Counted from the first letter of the stretch, positions 1 to 7,489 are shown. The stretch is DNA of 64,000 nt from Halomarina halobia (GCF_029338575.1 NZ_CP119992.1:434001-498000), one strand, 5' to 3'. The notes: a model not told the origin generated them from the letters alone. Numbers and translations: made by a program.

Positions 1-1095
1 GACGTTCGCGTCGTGACGAACGACGACGGGACGCCCCGCGATGATCGCGCGCCGAATGGCGGTGGCGGCCTCGCGCACGTCGTCGAGGGCGGCCTCGACG
101 GCCGGATCGGACGCGAGCGGCTCGACGTCCGCCGGTCTGGCGCGCTCGTCGAGGGCGGCCGCCATGCGGTCGGTGACCGCGTCAGCGTCCTCCTCGTCGA
201 GGACGGCGAGCGCCTCCGTCTCGATCTGCAGTTCACCGCGGCGGCGGCGCACCTCGCCGTCGAGGCGCACGAGGTCGCCGAGGTCGACGGCGGGGTAGGC
301 GCGGACGCCCGCCTCCTCGAACGCGGCGCAGTCGACCGTACCGGACTCGTCCTGGAGTTCGAAGACCGTCGGGCCGCTCGTCTGTCGGATGCCGGCAACG
401 CGTCCCTCGAGGCGAACGGTGTCGCCGACGCGCTCGTCGAGCTCGGCGACGGCGGCGCGCGGCCGTTCGGCCACGACCGCCGCGTCGGCCGACGCGACGG
501 CCGGCTCCGCGTCGGCCGACGACACGTCAGTCTCTGTCTCGTCGGTGCCCGTCGCGGCGTCGGGCTGCGACCCGGCGTCGGACGCCGATGCGGCGTCTAC
601 GTCCGCACCCGCGTCGGACGCGGGTTCCGGTTCTGATCGCGACGCCGAGTCCGCCTCGGGCGTCCGGACTCGGGGCGTCGACGGTTCCTCGTCCTCCTCG
701 CCCGCCTCGTCGGGGAGGTACGTCGAGGGACTCGCGCTCGGGTCGTCGACGAGCGCGCCGCGGAACTCGCGGTCCGCCTGTCGGATGGACCAGCCGAGGT
801 CGACGTTTCCGTTGTCGCGGACGTTCTTGACCTGCACGTAGACCGGATCGCCGACCTCCCACGTGAGGCTCTCCAGGCGGCGGTTCAGCTCGCTCCGGTG
901 GAGCAGGCCGGTCACGTTGTCGCTCAGGTTCACGAACACGCCGAAGTCGGCGTAGCCGTCGACTTCGCCGCGGTAGAAGCGCCCGGGCGTCAGCTGGTTG
1001 GGGTGGTTCCCGCGAAACTCGAAGACGACGTCCTCCTCGTGGCTCTCACAGATGCGGCCGTCGGTGGAGGTGCCGCAGATGATACAGGTACCCAT
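1..1095 (-). CDS. RecJ-like DHH phosphoesterase with S1 and OB domains (3' part missing)
   Basis: The visible 365 residues begin with a zinc-ribbon-like cluster (C4, C7, C16, H19), then an S1-type RNA/DNA-binding domain (about 38-105), a long acidic Ala/Asp/Ser linker (about 115-215) and a second OB fold of the tRNA_anti type (about 222-298). The last visible residues, RPVVVRHDANV, look like the first aspartate motif of a DHH phosphoesterase, so the catalytic half lies before base 1 of the window. Haloarchaeal proteins with this order are annotated as RecJ-like single-strand nucleases. The ATG at 1095 directly precedes the zinc cluster. The domain order is seen; exonuclease activity is inferred from the family. 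Confidence 0.8.
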   Translation of the reverse strand, partial: MGTCIICGTSTDGRICESHEEDVVFEFRGNHPNQLTPGRFYRGEVDGYADFGVFVNLSDNVTGLLHRSELNRRLESLTWEVGDPVYVQVKNVRDNGNVDLGWSIRQADREFRGALVDDPSASPSTYLPDEAGEEDEEPSTPRVRTPEADSASRSEPEPASDAGADVDAASASDAGSQPDAATGTDETETDVSSADAEPAVASADAAVVAERPRAAVAELDERVGDTVRLEGRVAGIRQTSGPTVFELQDESGTVDCAAFEEAGVRAYPAVDLGDLVRLDGEVRRRRGELQIETEALAVLDEEDADAVTDRMAAALDERARPADVEPLASDPAVEAALDDVREAATAIRRAIIAGRPVVVRHDANV

Positions 1096-1184
1096 TAGTC
1101 GAAGCTATCTGTCGGGGTTGAAACGGTTGTCGGAATCGACCGCTCGTCGGACTGTGAACACGCCCCACGCGCTCGCCGCCCGGG

Positions 1185-1865
1185 TCACCCCTCGATACCG
1201 TTCGCGACGTTCGTCCCATCAGTCACGTTCGTCGCGTTCGTCGCGTTCGTGACGGGCTCGGCGGGTCCGACGAGGTCGACCCCCGCGAGCGCCTCGATCG
1301 CCGCGACGCCCTGGTAGCCGAACCCGAAGACGAGCAGCGCCGGGAGCGCAGTCACGAGCGCCGAGCGCGGAACGGAGATGTCGTGGACGACAGCCATCCC
1401 GCGAACGAGCAGGACGACGCCGTAGGCGGCGGCCGCGAGGCGGAGCGCGGGGATCGGCGCGCCCGAGAGCGCGCACGGAGCGGTCGCGTACGCGATCACC
1501 TGCACGGTCTGGCTGATCCCCGCGCGCGCCGGGACGAACGCGGCGAGCAGGAGCGTCTGGACGGCCGCGGTGAGGTGCAGGGCCAGCGGCGCGCCGATCA
1601 GCGCCGCGACGAGGAGGAAGAAGACGAGCGAGGCGGTCGGCCGCCCGGCGATGGTCGGTACCGCCGCCGGGTCGAGGGCGAAGCGGACGGCGAGGTGACA
1701 GAGCGCCACGGCGACGGCGAAGACGAGCCCCGGCGCTTGATCGCCGGGGACGACCCCCCGCTCGAAGAAGCGCCGAGGGGCGATCAGCACCGCGACCCAC
1801 GCGCGGACGAGCCCGACCGGCCCGCGCTCGCGTCCACCCTCGGTGGATTCGACCCACTTCGTCAC
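1185..1865 (-). CDS. Yip1-family multi-pass membrane protein
   Basis: This 226-residue protein has about five hydrophobic segments after a short basic-acidic amino end with the motif APRRFFERG near residue 30, which resembles the start of Yip1-domain proteins common in haloarchaea. Function in archaea is unknown. The carboxyl end is a low-complexity run rich in Asn-X-Thr sequons (NATNATNVTDGTN), encoded by a short tandem repeat based on cgttcgtcg near 1200-1250. Such sequons could be N-glycosylated if the tail faces outward. It is a stand-alone gene between the RecJ-like protein and a flavin reductase, both on the same strand. Confidence 0.6.
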   Translation of the reverse strand: MTKWVESTEGGRERGPVGLVRAWVAVLIAPRRFFERGVVPGDQAPGLVFAVAVALCHLAVRFALDPAAVPTIAGRPTASLVFFLLVAALIGAPLALHLTAAVQTLLLAAFVPARAGISQTVQVIAYATAPCALSGAPIPALRLAAAAYGVVLLVRGMAVVHDISVPRSALVTALPALLVFGFGYQGVAAIEALAGVDLVGPAEPVTNATNATNVTDGTNVANGIEG

Positions 1866-1913
1866 GCTCCCACGGTCGCGCGGGCGGGGTATGAGGGTTC
1901 CGGGAGCCGGCCG

Positions 1914-2492
1914 TCAGTCGTCCCCGCCGACGTTCTCGATGCTCTCGACGGTCCGCGGGTCGGGTTCGATGTGCGCGTACTCGACGACCCGGCGGCCGAG
2001 CGTCTCGACGCGCTTCTCGATGCTGGCGTCGAGGAACTCCGTCCCGTCGAACTGCGACCGGGAACCGGGGATGGCCGCCTGGTGGGGAACGACCCACGCG
2101 TTCAGCGCGCGGCAGACCGACCGGAGGTGATCGAGCGTCGTCACCGGGAACGCGCCGCCGCTCACGGCGAGCAGGCCGACGGTCGTGTGTTCGAACTCGT
2201 CGAAGCCGCAGTAGTCGAGCGCGTTCTTCAGCGCGGAGCTGTAGGAGCCGTGGTAGACCGGCGAGCCGAGGATGAGGCTGTCGGCGGCGTCGACGCGGCG
2301 GCGGAGTTCGTCCGCGTCGCCCGCGTCCCTCTCGTCCGGATCGAAGACGGGGAGGTCGAGTCCGCGCAGGTCGACGTGGTCGGTGCTCGCGCCGAACTCC
2401 TCGGCGGCCGACAGCGCGCGGTCCAGCGCGATGCGGGTGAAGCTGGCGTCGCGGAGACTCCCGCAGACGGCGACGACGTGGGTGTCGTTCAT
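1914..2492 (-). CDS. NADPH-dependent FMN reductase family protein
   Basis: The 192-residue product has a flavodoxin-like fold: an amino-terminal strand and phosphate loop (VVAVCGSLRDASFTRIAL), a central LILGSPVYHGSYSSALKNAL motif that binds the flavin ring, and the following strand with GGAFP. These are the hallmarks of the NAD(P)H:FMN reductase family (ArsH/SsuE/ChrR-like), which reduces FMN, quinones or chromate. The substrate cannot be read from the sequence. Length is normal for the family. The start at 2492 gives the expected short lead into the first strand. Confidence 0.8.
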   Translation of the reverse strand: MNDTHVVAVCGSLRDASFTRIALDRALSAAEEFGASTDHVDLRGLDLPVFDPDERDAGDADELRRRVDAADSLILGSPVYHGSYSSALKNALDYCGFDEFEHTTVGLLAVSGGAFPVTTLDHLRSVCRALNAWVVPHQAAIPGSRSQFDGTEFLDASIEKRVETLGRRVVEYAHIEPDPRTVESIENVGGDD

Positions 2493-2564
2493 ACCGAACC
2501 GAACGGCCTGCCGCGCAAAACAACTGCGGATCCCCGTCGCGTCACGGTACTTCGGGCCGGGGGG

Positions 2565-2834
2565 CTACTCCTCCGTCTCCTCGCGGGCGAACTCCTCGAA
2601 CAGCCCCTCGACCACCTCCCGCGCGGTCGCCGCGTCCGCGTCCTCCAGCAGGCACCTGACGAACGATCCGAGGAGCGACGGCCGGATGCGAAGGTCGACG
2701 TACGTGACCGCACCGTCGAGTACGACGACGTCGACGTCCCACTCGCCCGCCTCCGGATCGGTCATTCGAACGTCGACCCAGTCGTCGGCGCACGGTACGT
2801 TCTCGTCAGTCGGCGATTCGATGTTTGCAGTCAT
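2565..2834 (-). CDS. Small acidic protein of unknown function
   Basis: A very acidic protein of about 89 residues beginning MTANIESPTDENV. The reading frame stays open upstream, but a TATA-like box at 2866-2874 predicts a transcript start near 2845, so the ATG at 2834 is preferred. The middle (DVVVLDGAVTYVDLRIRPSLLGSFVRCLL) looks like two strands followed by a helix. Its carboxyl end is almost entirely Glu/Ala. I do not recognise the family. It looks like one of the many small haloarchaeal conserved proteins; no catalytic motif is visible. Confidence 0.55.
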   Translation of the reverse strand: MTANIESPTDENVPCADDWVDVRMTDPEAGEWDVDVVVLDGAVTYVDLRIRPSLLGSFVRCLLEDADAATAREVVEGLFEEFAREETEE

Positions 2835-2865
2835 GATCACGCGAATAGACGACGGCATCCGAGAT

Positions 2866-2874
2866 AAATTATAA
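2866..2874 (-). promoter_or_regulatory. TATA-like box for the gene at 2565-2834
   Basis: An AT-only run (gttataattt on the minus strand) in GC-rich DNA, centred about 36 bases before the ATG at 2834. This fits an archaeal TATA box with a short leader and argues against the longer upstream start. Confidence 0.55.
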
Positions 2875-3117
2875 CGCTCTTTCGTGTATGTCTCGTCCGG
2901 CGGAGGCGGCGGTGGGATCGGAGCTAGCGTGCGCTGATCGGATGGTCGGCGCACGGCGCGCCTCACCGCCGCAGCTGATTAGTCGTGGTGCCGTCTCGTT
3001 CTGTCGGCTGAACAGTCTGCCGTCGACGAGTTGTGAGAGTAGACCGCGGTGAACTGGCCTGCGTTCGTCAACGGAGCCGCGCTCCTCGGTGAAGCCACCG
3101 TCGGAGCGTAACGAGCA

Positions 3118-3525
3118 TCAGTCGGCGAGTTCGACGAACTCGTCAGGGGTGACGATCTCGATACCTCTGTACGATTCGAGATCGAGCAAATCTCGGTCCC
3201 CGGAGACGACGTAGTCCGCGTCCCCCGCGAGAGCGACCTCCAAGAACTTGTCGTCGTCGGGATCACGTACGAGTTCGGCACCTTCGTCCGGTTCGATGAC
3301 GTCGGCTACCCGTCGGAGGATCGCCGGATACTGTATCCGATCGGCGTCGGTGAACGGGAGGCGGTCGTACCTCATGACCCGTTCCAGTTCGGCCATCGTC
3401 TCGTCGGACACGAGCAGTCGAACGTCGTCGTCGAACGTCCGGAGAAGTGCGTCGAGTGGCGGTCCACCGAACCCGAGTGCGGACACGAGGACGTTCGTAT
3501 CGAGCACTACTCCGAGCGTGCCCAT
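3118..3525 (-). CDS. PIN-domain ribonuclease, probable toxin
   Basis: This 135-residue PIN-domain protein begins GVVLDTNVLVSALGFGG, carrying the first metal-binding Asp at residue 9. It continues with the Glu of the ETMAELERV helix and the Asp pair in DDDKFLEVALAGDADYVVSGDRDLL. These acidic residues form the magnesium site of PIN RNases. The arrangement matches the archaeal/bacterial group annotated as putative toxin-antitoxin PIN proteins (COG1569 type). Its start overlaps the end of the upstream gene by 19 bases, the usual coupling of antitoxin and toxin. RNase activity and target are inferred. The pair sits in a direct-repeat-bounded islet. Confidence 0.8.
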   Translation of the reverse strand: MGTLGVVLDTNVLVSALGFGGPPLDALLRTFDDDVRLLVSDETMAELERVMRYDRLPFTDADRIQYPAILRRVADVIEPDEGAELVRDPDDDKFLEVALAGDADYVVSGDRDLLDLESYRGIEIVTPDEFVELAD

Positions 3526-3770
3526 GAAATCGCATCCTCGACGTCGTCCTCGCTGACCTCCTCCCTCTCGAACCGTCGGCGCGTCCGCTCTGCGAGCGCC
3601 CGGAGTTCCGCCCGCTCGTCGGTGCTCCCCCGGTTCTCTTCGGCCCCGAGGCGGACGGCGAGTGCAGCCAACGCCATCGCTCTAGTCTTTCCGATGCCGG
3701 TCGCCCCCGTCTCGGAGTCGACGGCCGTGTACTCGCCGTTCTCCTCGGAAATCTCGACTGTGGCGCTCAT
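3507..3770 (-). CDS. Probable antitoxin of the PIN toxin (HicB-like fold)
   Basis: An 87-residue protein encoded just upstream of, and overlapping, the PIN toxin. The amino half (VEISEENGEYTAVDSETG, then GKTRAMALAALAVRL) resembles the partial RNase-H-like fold of HicB-type antitoxins. The carboxyl half is a charged helical tail (about 55-87) that could wrap the toxin. HicB-like proteins usually pair with HicA, so pairing with a PIN toxin is unusual but seen in archaea. The assignment rests on gene order, overlap and weak motif likeness. Confidence 0.6.
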   Translation of the reverse strand: MSATVEISEENGEYTAVDSETGATGIGKTRAMALAALAVRLGAEENRGSTDERAELRALAERTRRRFEREEVSEDDVEDAISWARSE

Positions 3771-3845
3771 GCTCCGATGTCCGTCTCTAGGTATCCACGA
3801 GTGGTAAATGGTTCCGTCGAATGGACGGTCGGCGCGCGGCGCGCC

Positions 3846-4787
3846 TCACCGCCGCAGCCGGGCGACCGTGTCGCCGTCGCGCTCGTCCAGTTCCACGAGC
3901 CCGTCGTCCGCCAGGTCCGAGAGGAGGTCGCGGAGCCACGCCCGGCCGAACGTCCCGCCGGGGGCGTAATCCACGCGAACGCGCGGCCCGAGTGCGTCCA
4001 GCGCGAGGTCGTCGTACTCGCGGAGCGTTCGGACCACCCGGCCCCGCATCTGTCGTCGACTCCCCTCGAAACTGGGCTGGGTCGGTACGTCCGGCGCGGT
4101 GAAGTCCCCCGTCTCGTAGGCGCGACACGACCCCCGCCACGGACAGCCCGCCTCGTCGCACCGCGGCACCTTCCCGCAGGCCACCCCGCCGAGTTCCATG
4201 ATCGCGTTGTTCCAGGTCCGGGACTCGCCGTCGGGCATGAGTCTCTGCGCCGCCTCCTCGAACGCCGAATCCGAATCCTCGACGTCGAACGCCCGGTGGA
4301 GCACGCGCTTCACGTTCGTGTCCACGACGGCGTTGCCGCCGTTGAACGCGAAGCTCGCCACCGCGTTGGCGGTGTAGGGTCCCACGCCGTGCAGCTCCTG
4401 TAACTCGTCTGGCGTCTCGGGGAACGCGCCGTCGTAGTCCTCGACGACCTGTCCGGCCGCCGTGTGGAGGTACGTCGCGCGGTTGTTGTACCCCAGTCGG
4501 TGGTCGGTCCAGAAGCCGACCACGTCGGCGCGGTCGGCCGCGGCGAGGTCCTCGACCGTCGGCCACGCCTCCAGGAACGCGCGGTACGCCGCCTCGACCC
4601 GCTCCAGTTGCGTCTGCTGGCTCATCACCTCGCAGACGAGGATGCGGTAGGGGTCGGTCGTCTCGCGCCACGGGAACGAGCGGTGGTCGGCCTCGTACCA
4701 CTCGACGAGCGCCGCGCGCACCGCGTCGACGTCCTCGGGGAGGGCGGCATCGGCGTCCGGCCCCGCCTCGGCGTCCGCGTCGGTCAT
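3846..4787 (-). CDS. mutY: A/G-specific adenine DNA glycosylase MutY
   Basis: The 313-residue product matches the MutY catalytic core, which removes adenine opposite 8-oxoguanine. Visible elements are the EVMSQQTQ helix with catalytic Glu53, the helix-hairpin-helix LHGVGPYTANAVASF (132-146), and the catalytic Asp156 in VVDTNVKRVL. Four cysteines (204, 210, 215, 221) stand where the iron-sulfur cluster is expected, but their spacing is C-x5-C-x4-C-x5-C instead of the usual C-x6-C-x2-C-x5-C. The carboxyl domain is short. The ATG at 4787 is chosen over an upstream in-frame ATG at 4886 because the intervening residues do not look like MutY. The stop codon lies inside one copy of a 32-bp direct repeat. 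Confidence 0.9.
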   Translation of the reverse strand: MTDADAEAGPDADAALPEDVDAVRAALVEWYEADHRSFPWRETTDPYRILVCEVMSQQTQLERVEAAYRAFLEAWPTVEDLAAADRADVVGFWTDHRLGYNNRATYLHTAAGQVVEDYDGAFPETPDELQELHGVGPYTANAVASFAFNGGNAVVDTNVKRVLHRAFDVEDSDSAFEEAAQRLMPDGESRTWNNAIMELGGVACGKVPRCDEAGCPWRGSCRAYETGDFTAPDVPTQPSFEGSRRQMRGRVVRTLREYDDLALDALGPRVRVDYAPGGTFGRAWLRDLLSDLADDGLVELDERDGDTVARLRR

Positions 4788-4928
4788 CGACGGATCGTGG
4801 TCGGGGAGGCGTTTAGCGGTGGTGATTCGGGACGCGGCGTCTCCCGTCGGTGCGCAGTACCGACCCGTTCGAACCGCATGGTACAATCAGGTGGTAAGGT
4901 TTTACGCCCCGCCGCCCGTCCCTCCGCC

Positions 4929-5591
4929 ATGACCTTCACCGACGAGTTGCGGGAGGTCGCCGCGCCGATCTGGGACGCGACGATGGAGCACCCGATGGTG
5001 CGGGGCATCGGCGACGGGACGCTCGACGAGGAGCCGTTCCGCGAGTGGGTCCGCCAGGACTACGTCTACCTGATCGAGTACGGTCGGGTGTTCGCGCTCG
5101 GCGCGGCGCACGCGCCGGACCTCGATCGGATGGGGCGCTTCGCCACCCTGCTGCACGAGACGCTCGACACCGAGATGGACCTCCACCGCGCGTACGCCGC
5201 GGAGTTCGGCGTCTCCGAGGCGGAACTGGAGGCGACCGAACCCAACCCCACCACGCGGGCGTACACCGACTTCCTCGTGCGCGCGGGTCACGAGGGCTTC
5301 GAGGAGACCGTCGCCGCACTCCTCCCGTGCATGTGGGGGTTCAACGAGACCGGACTCCGGCTCGCGGAGGCGGGCGTGCCCGACCACGAGCGGTACGCGG
5401 AGTGGATCGAGACGTACTCGGGGGAGGAATTCACCGAGCTGACCGCGTGGTGCCGGGAGCTGATGGACGACGTGGCGGCCGACGCGCCCGAGCCGGACCG
5501 CGAGCGCTACCGGGAGCTGTTCCTCACCTCCTCGCGCTACGAGTACATGTTCTGGGACGCCGCCTACCGGCGGGAGGGGTGGCCCGTATGA
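4929..5591 (+). CDS. tenA: TenA family thiaminase II / aminopyrimidine aminohydrolase
   Basis: A 220-residue all-helical protein of the TenA family. The catalytic cysteine is present in ALLPCMWGFNETG, and the aromatic WVRQDYVYL and C-terminal SSRYEYMFWDAAY motifs that line the pocket are conserved. TenA hydrolyses degraded thiamine pyrimidines to HMP for reuse in thiamine synthesis. The ATG at 4929 opens directly into the first helix. Its stop overlaps the start of a second TenA-type gene (ATGA), so the two form an operon. Confidence 0.88.
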   Translation: MTFTDELREVAAPIWDATMEHPMVRGIGDGTLDEEPFREWVRQDYVYLIEYGRVFALGAAHAPDLDRMGRFATLLHETLDTEMDLHRAYAAEFGVSEAELEATEPNPTTRAYTDFLVRAGHEGFEETVAALLPCMWGFNETGLRLAEAGVPDHERYAEWIETYSGEEFTELTAWCRELMDDVAADAPEPDRERYRELFLTSSRYEYMFWDAAYRREGWPV

Positions 5592-6268
5592 GCGACGGAG
5601 GGCGACCGACCGACGGAGAGCGGTTCACCGACCGCCTGCGCGCGGGCGTCGCGGACGACTGGGAGGCCGCCACGGAGCACCGCTTCACGCGCGAACTCGC
5701 GGCCGGCACGCTAGACGACGCGGTCTTCCGGCGCTACCTCGTGCAGGACTTCGCGTTCGTGAACACGCTGGCGAGCGTGATCGGCTACGCGGCGGCCCAG
5801 GCCCCCGCGCTCGAGGCGAAGGCCGAGTTCGCCTCGTTCCTCCGGGCGGTCACGACCGACGAGAGCGACTACTTCGCGCGGTCGTTCGACGCCCTCGGCG
5901 TGCCCGAGGCCGACCGGACCGACCCCACCCTCGCGCCCGTCACGGAGCGCTTCGAGGACCTCCTCCTGCGCGCCGCGCTCGACGGCGGCTACGCCGAGAC
6001 GCTCGCGGTCCTGGTCCCCGCCGAGTGGGTGTACCTGACGTGGGCCTCGGCCGCCGGGGACGCCCGCCCCGACGCGTTCTACCTCGCCGAGTGGATCGAC
6101 CTGCACGCCGGCCCCGAGTTCGAGTCCGTCGTGGCGTTCCTCCGGGGGGAACTCGACGCGGCCGCCGGGACGCTCTCCCCCGAGCGTGAGCGCCGGGTCG
6201 AGCGGCTGTTCGAGCGGTGCGTCGCCCTCGAAGTCGCCTTCTTCGACGCCGCCTACGAGCGCGCGTGA
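5588..6268 (+). CDS. Second TenA/PQQC-fold protein lacking the catalytic Cys
   Basis: A 226-residue paralogue of the preceding protein, overlapping it by four bases. The fold pattern is retained (RYLVQDFAFVNTLAS; FFDAAYE at the end), but the position of the TenA catalytic cysteine reads VLVPAEWVYL, with no cysteine and a Glu nearby. This resembles the cysteine-free TenA_E branch, which also works in thiamine pyrimidine salvage, on a different intermediate. A division of labour between the two gene products is therefore likely, but it is an inference. Confidence 0.8.
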   Translation: MSDGGRPTDGERFTDRLRAGVADDWEAATEHRFTRELAAGTLDDAVFRRYLVQDFAFVNTLASVIGYAAAQAPALEAKAEFASFLRAVTTDESDYFARSFDALGVPEADRTDPTLAPVTERFEDLLLRAALDGGYAETLAVLVPAEWVYLTWASAAGDARPDAFYLAEWIDLHAGPEFESVVAFLRGELDAAAGTLSPERERRVERLFERCVALEVAFFDAAYERA

Positions 6269-6395
6269 GGTGGCTGAGTGAGGCGCGGTCGGACGGGGCG
6301 GGGGCGGGCGAGGCGAGGACGGCGGCGGCCTCCGGGATCGCCCCGGGCGGCCCGGCGAACGCAACCCGTATCCCTCCGGCGCGTCAGGGGGGCCC

Positions 6396-6716
6396 ATGAG
6401 CCTCGACGAACTCGACGACGCGGTCGAGCGGACCTACCGCGACCTCGGCGACGGCCTCGCCGTCGACCTCGACCGCGAGACGCGCCACGAACTCGCCTTC
6501 CTCACGGCGGCTCTCGACCCCGAAGATCCGGACGAGATCGTCCGGCGCGCCGTCCACATGTTCTTCCAGACGGCCGTCGACACCGGGCGCGCCGACTTCC
6601 ACCTCCGCAGCGGCTTCGACGTCACCTACGACGAGTACCTCTCGGGGATGACCTACGAGGAGATGACCGGCGCGCCGAACCCCCCCGACAACGACGGCCG
6701 GCGGTATCAGTTCTAG
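6396..6716 (+). CDS. Conserved haloarchaeal protein of unknown function
   Basis: A 106-residue acidic protein opening MSLDELDDAVERTYRDLGDG. It is predicted mostly helical through residue 65, with a motif IVRRAVHMFFQTAVDTG, then a YDEYLSGMTYEEM segment and a short polar tail. I do not recognise the family. It follows the tenA pair on the same strand after about 130 bases and is directly followed by a hairpin-rich repeat element that begins at its stop codon, which may end its transcript. Confidence 0.6.
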   Translation: MSLDELDDAVERTYRDLGDGLAVDLDRETRHELAFLTAALDPEDPDEIVRRAVHMFFQTAVDTGRADFHLRSGFDVTYDEYLSGMTYEEMTGAPNPPDNDGRRYQF

Positions 6717-6880
6717 ACCACCACCTTTTTGGAGAGGGTCCTCGGCGCTCGCGGAGCGAGCGCCTCGAACCCCCACCAAAAACCTGGACCAAAAAAGGCT
6801 GCGGACGCGGAGCGTCCGCGGTGAACCGCTCGATCGGGCCTTCGGCCCTCTCTCGCGGATGCTTCGCCCCGGCAACCGCG
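6715..6880. repeat. Dispersed multi-hairpin element, copy 1
   Basis: Right after the stop codon comes accaccaccttttt, a hairpin with arms ggcgctcg and cgagcgcc, the block ctggaccaaaaa, a hairpin built on gcggacg/cgtccgc, then tgaaccgc and a third hairpin (gggccttcggccc). The same order of blocks recurs at 48386-48515 with different hairpin arm sequences. Conserved single-stranded blocks with compensating arm changes point to a structured RNA or transcript end. The rest of the 322-base gap to 7038 contains a further GC hairpin near 6962-6985 and no recognisable gene. Confidence 0.6.
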
Positions 6881-7038
6881 GCGAGTGTTCGCCCAGTCGC
6901 TTCAGGTATCGCGTATCGCCGGCATCCCGTCCGGCTCTGCGGTTCCGGGAGGATCAAGAAAGGCGCGCCTCGCTCGGCGCGCGCCGCGCTCGGTACGGAC
7001 GGGCGTGCGACCGTCCGAGGTCAGTCGTCCGGGGTCCC

Positions 7039-7383
7039 CTACGGTCGATCGTCCTGCTCGACGACGCCGAACAACCGTTCGAGCAGGGGCGGCACTCCCT
7101 CGATCCGGACGAGGTCCCGCTCCTGGTCGTATTCGACGATCCCGGCGTCGACGAACTTCGGGACGTGCGAGTGATACAGCGACATGTAGACGTCGAGCAC
7201 CGCCCTCTCGTCTATCGCGGGAAGCGGAGCGTCGTGCTCCCGCACGGCGACTTCGTCGGCGAGGTCGGCCAACGCGATCGACGGTCCGTACTCCTGCAGG
7301 CAGGCCAGCGCGTACCGACGACGGCGATTCGACAGGAGTCGCAGGTGCGTGTCGACCGACCGTTCGATCTGCTTGACCTTCAT
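7039..7383 (-). CDS. Winged-helix DNA-binding protein (DUF7344-like)
   Basis: A 114-residue protein with the pattern LRLLSNRRRRYALACLQEYG followed by LADLADEVAVRE and YHSHVPKFVDAGIVEYD, the layout of haloarchaeal winged-helix regulators that sense signals through partner proteins. No sensor domain is attached. The palindrome at 7397-7418 lies about 15 bases before its start codon and may be its own operator. The DUF number is from memory; the winged-helix call is firm. Confidence 0.75.
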   Translation of the reverse strand: MKVKQIERSVDTHLRLLSNRRRRYALACLQEYGPSIALADLADEVAVREHDAPLPAIDERAVLDVYMSLYHSHVPKFVDAGIVEYDQERDLVRIEGVPPLLERLFGVVEQDDRP

Positions 7384-7396
7384 GTTCTATCACTCT

Positions 7397-7418
7397 CAGT
7401 TGCGGACTTCCGCAACTG
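7397..7418. promoter_or_regulatory. 22-bp palindrome before the winged-helix gene
   Basis: Arms cagttgcgga and tccgcaactg are perfect reverse complements around a 2-base centre. The symmetry and position, ending about 14 bases upstream of the start codon at 7383, suggest an operator for a dimeric regulator, possibly autoregulation. Confidence 0.5.
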
Positions 7419-7452
7419 TACTCCGAACGACGGGCCCTGGGGGCATGGATCC

Positions 7453-7489
7453 TGTGGATTACGCACCATCATGAATTGCGTAATCCACA
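7453..7489. promoter_or_regulatory. 13-bp perfect inverted repeat in the same intergenic region
   Basis: tgtggattacgca at 7453-7465 and its exact reverse complement at 7477-7489 enclose an 11-base loop. It lies between the Lrp gene stop at 7592 and the winged-helix gene start at 7383, in unusually AT-rich DNA. It could be a second operator or an RNA hairpin. It is not followed by a T-run on the transcribed strand. Confidence 0.45.

Larger units (their letters stand above)
2944..3858. mobile_element. Toxin-antitoxin islet bracketed by a 32-bp direct repeat at the mutY 3' end
   Basis: The 32-base sequence at 2944-2975 recurs at 3827-3858 with one mismatch (position 2953 a, 3836 g). The right copy contains the last codons and stop of mutY plus flanking DNA; the left copy is a detached duplicate of it. 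Between the copies, 883 bases apart start to start, lie only the PIN toxin and its partner, in DNA visibly less GC-rich than mutY. This is what a small insertion that duplicated its target would leave. No integrase or transposase is present, so the mechanism is unknown. Confidence 0.6.

Noticed and set aside
3010..3100. Possible second antitoxin fragment (NAGQFTAVYS) beside the PIN gene
   Set aside because: It resembles part of the HicB-like antitoxin over only about eight residues, with poor DNA similarity, and the rest of the frame is not protein-like. Probably chance.
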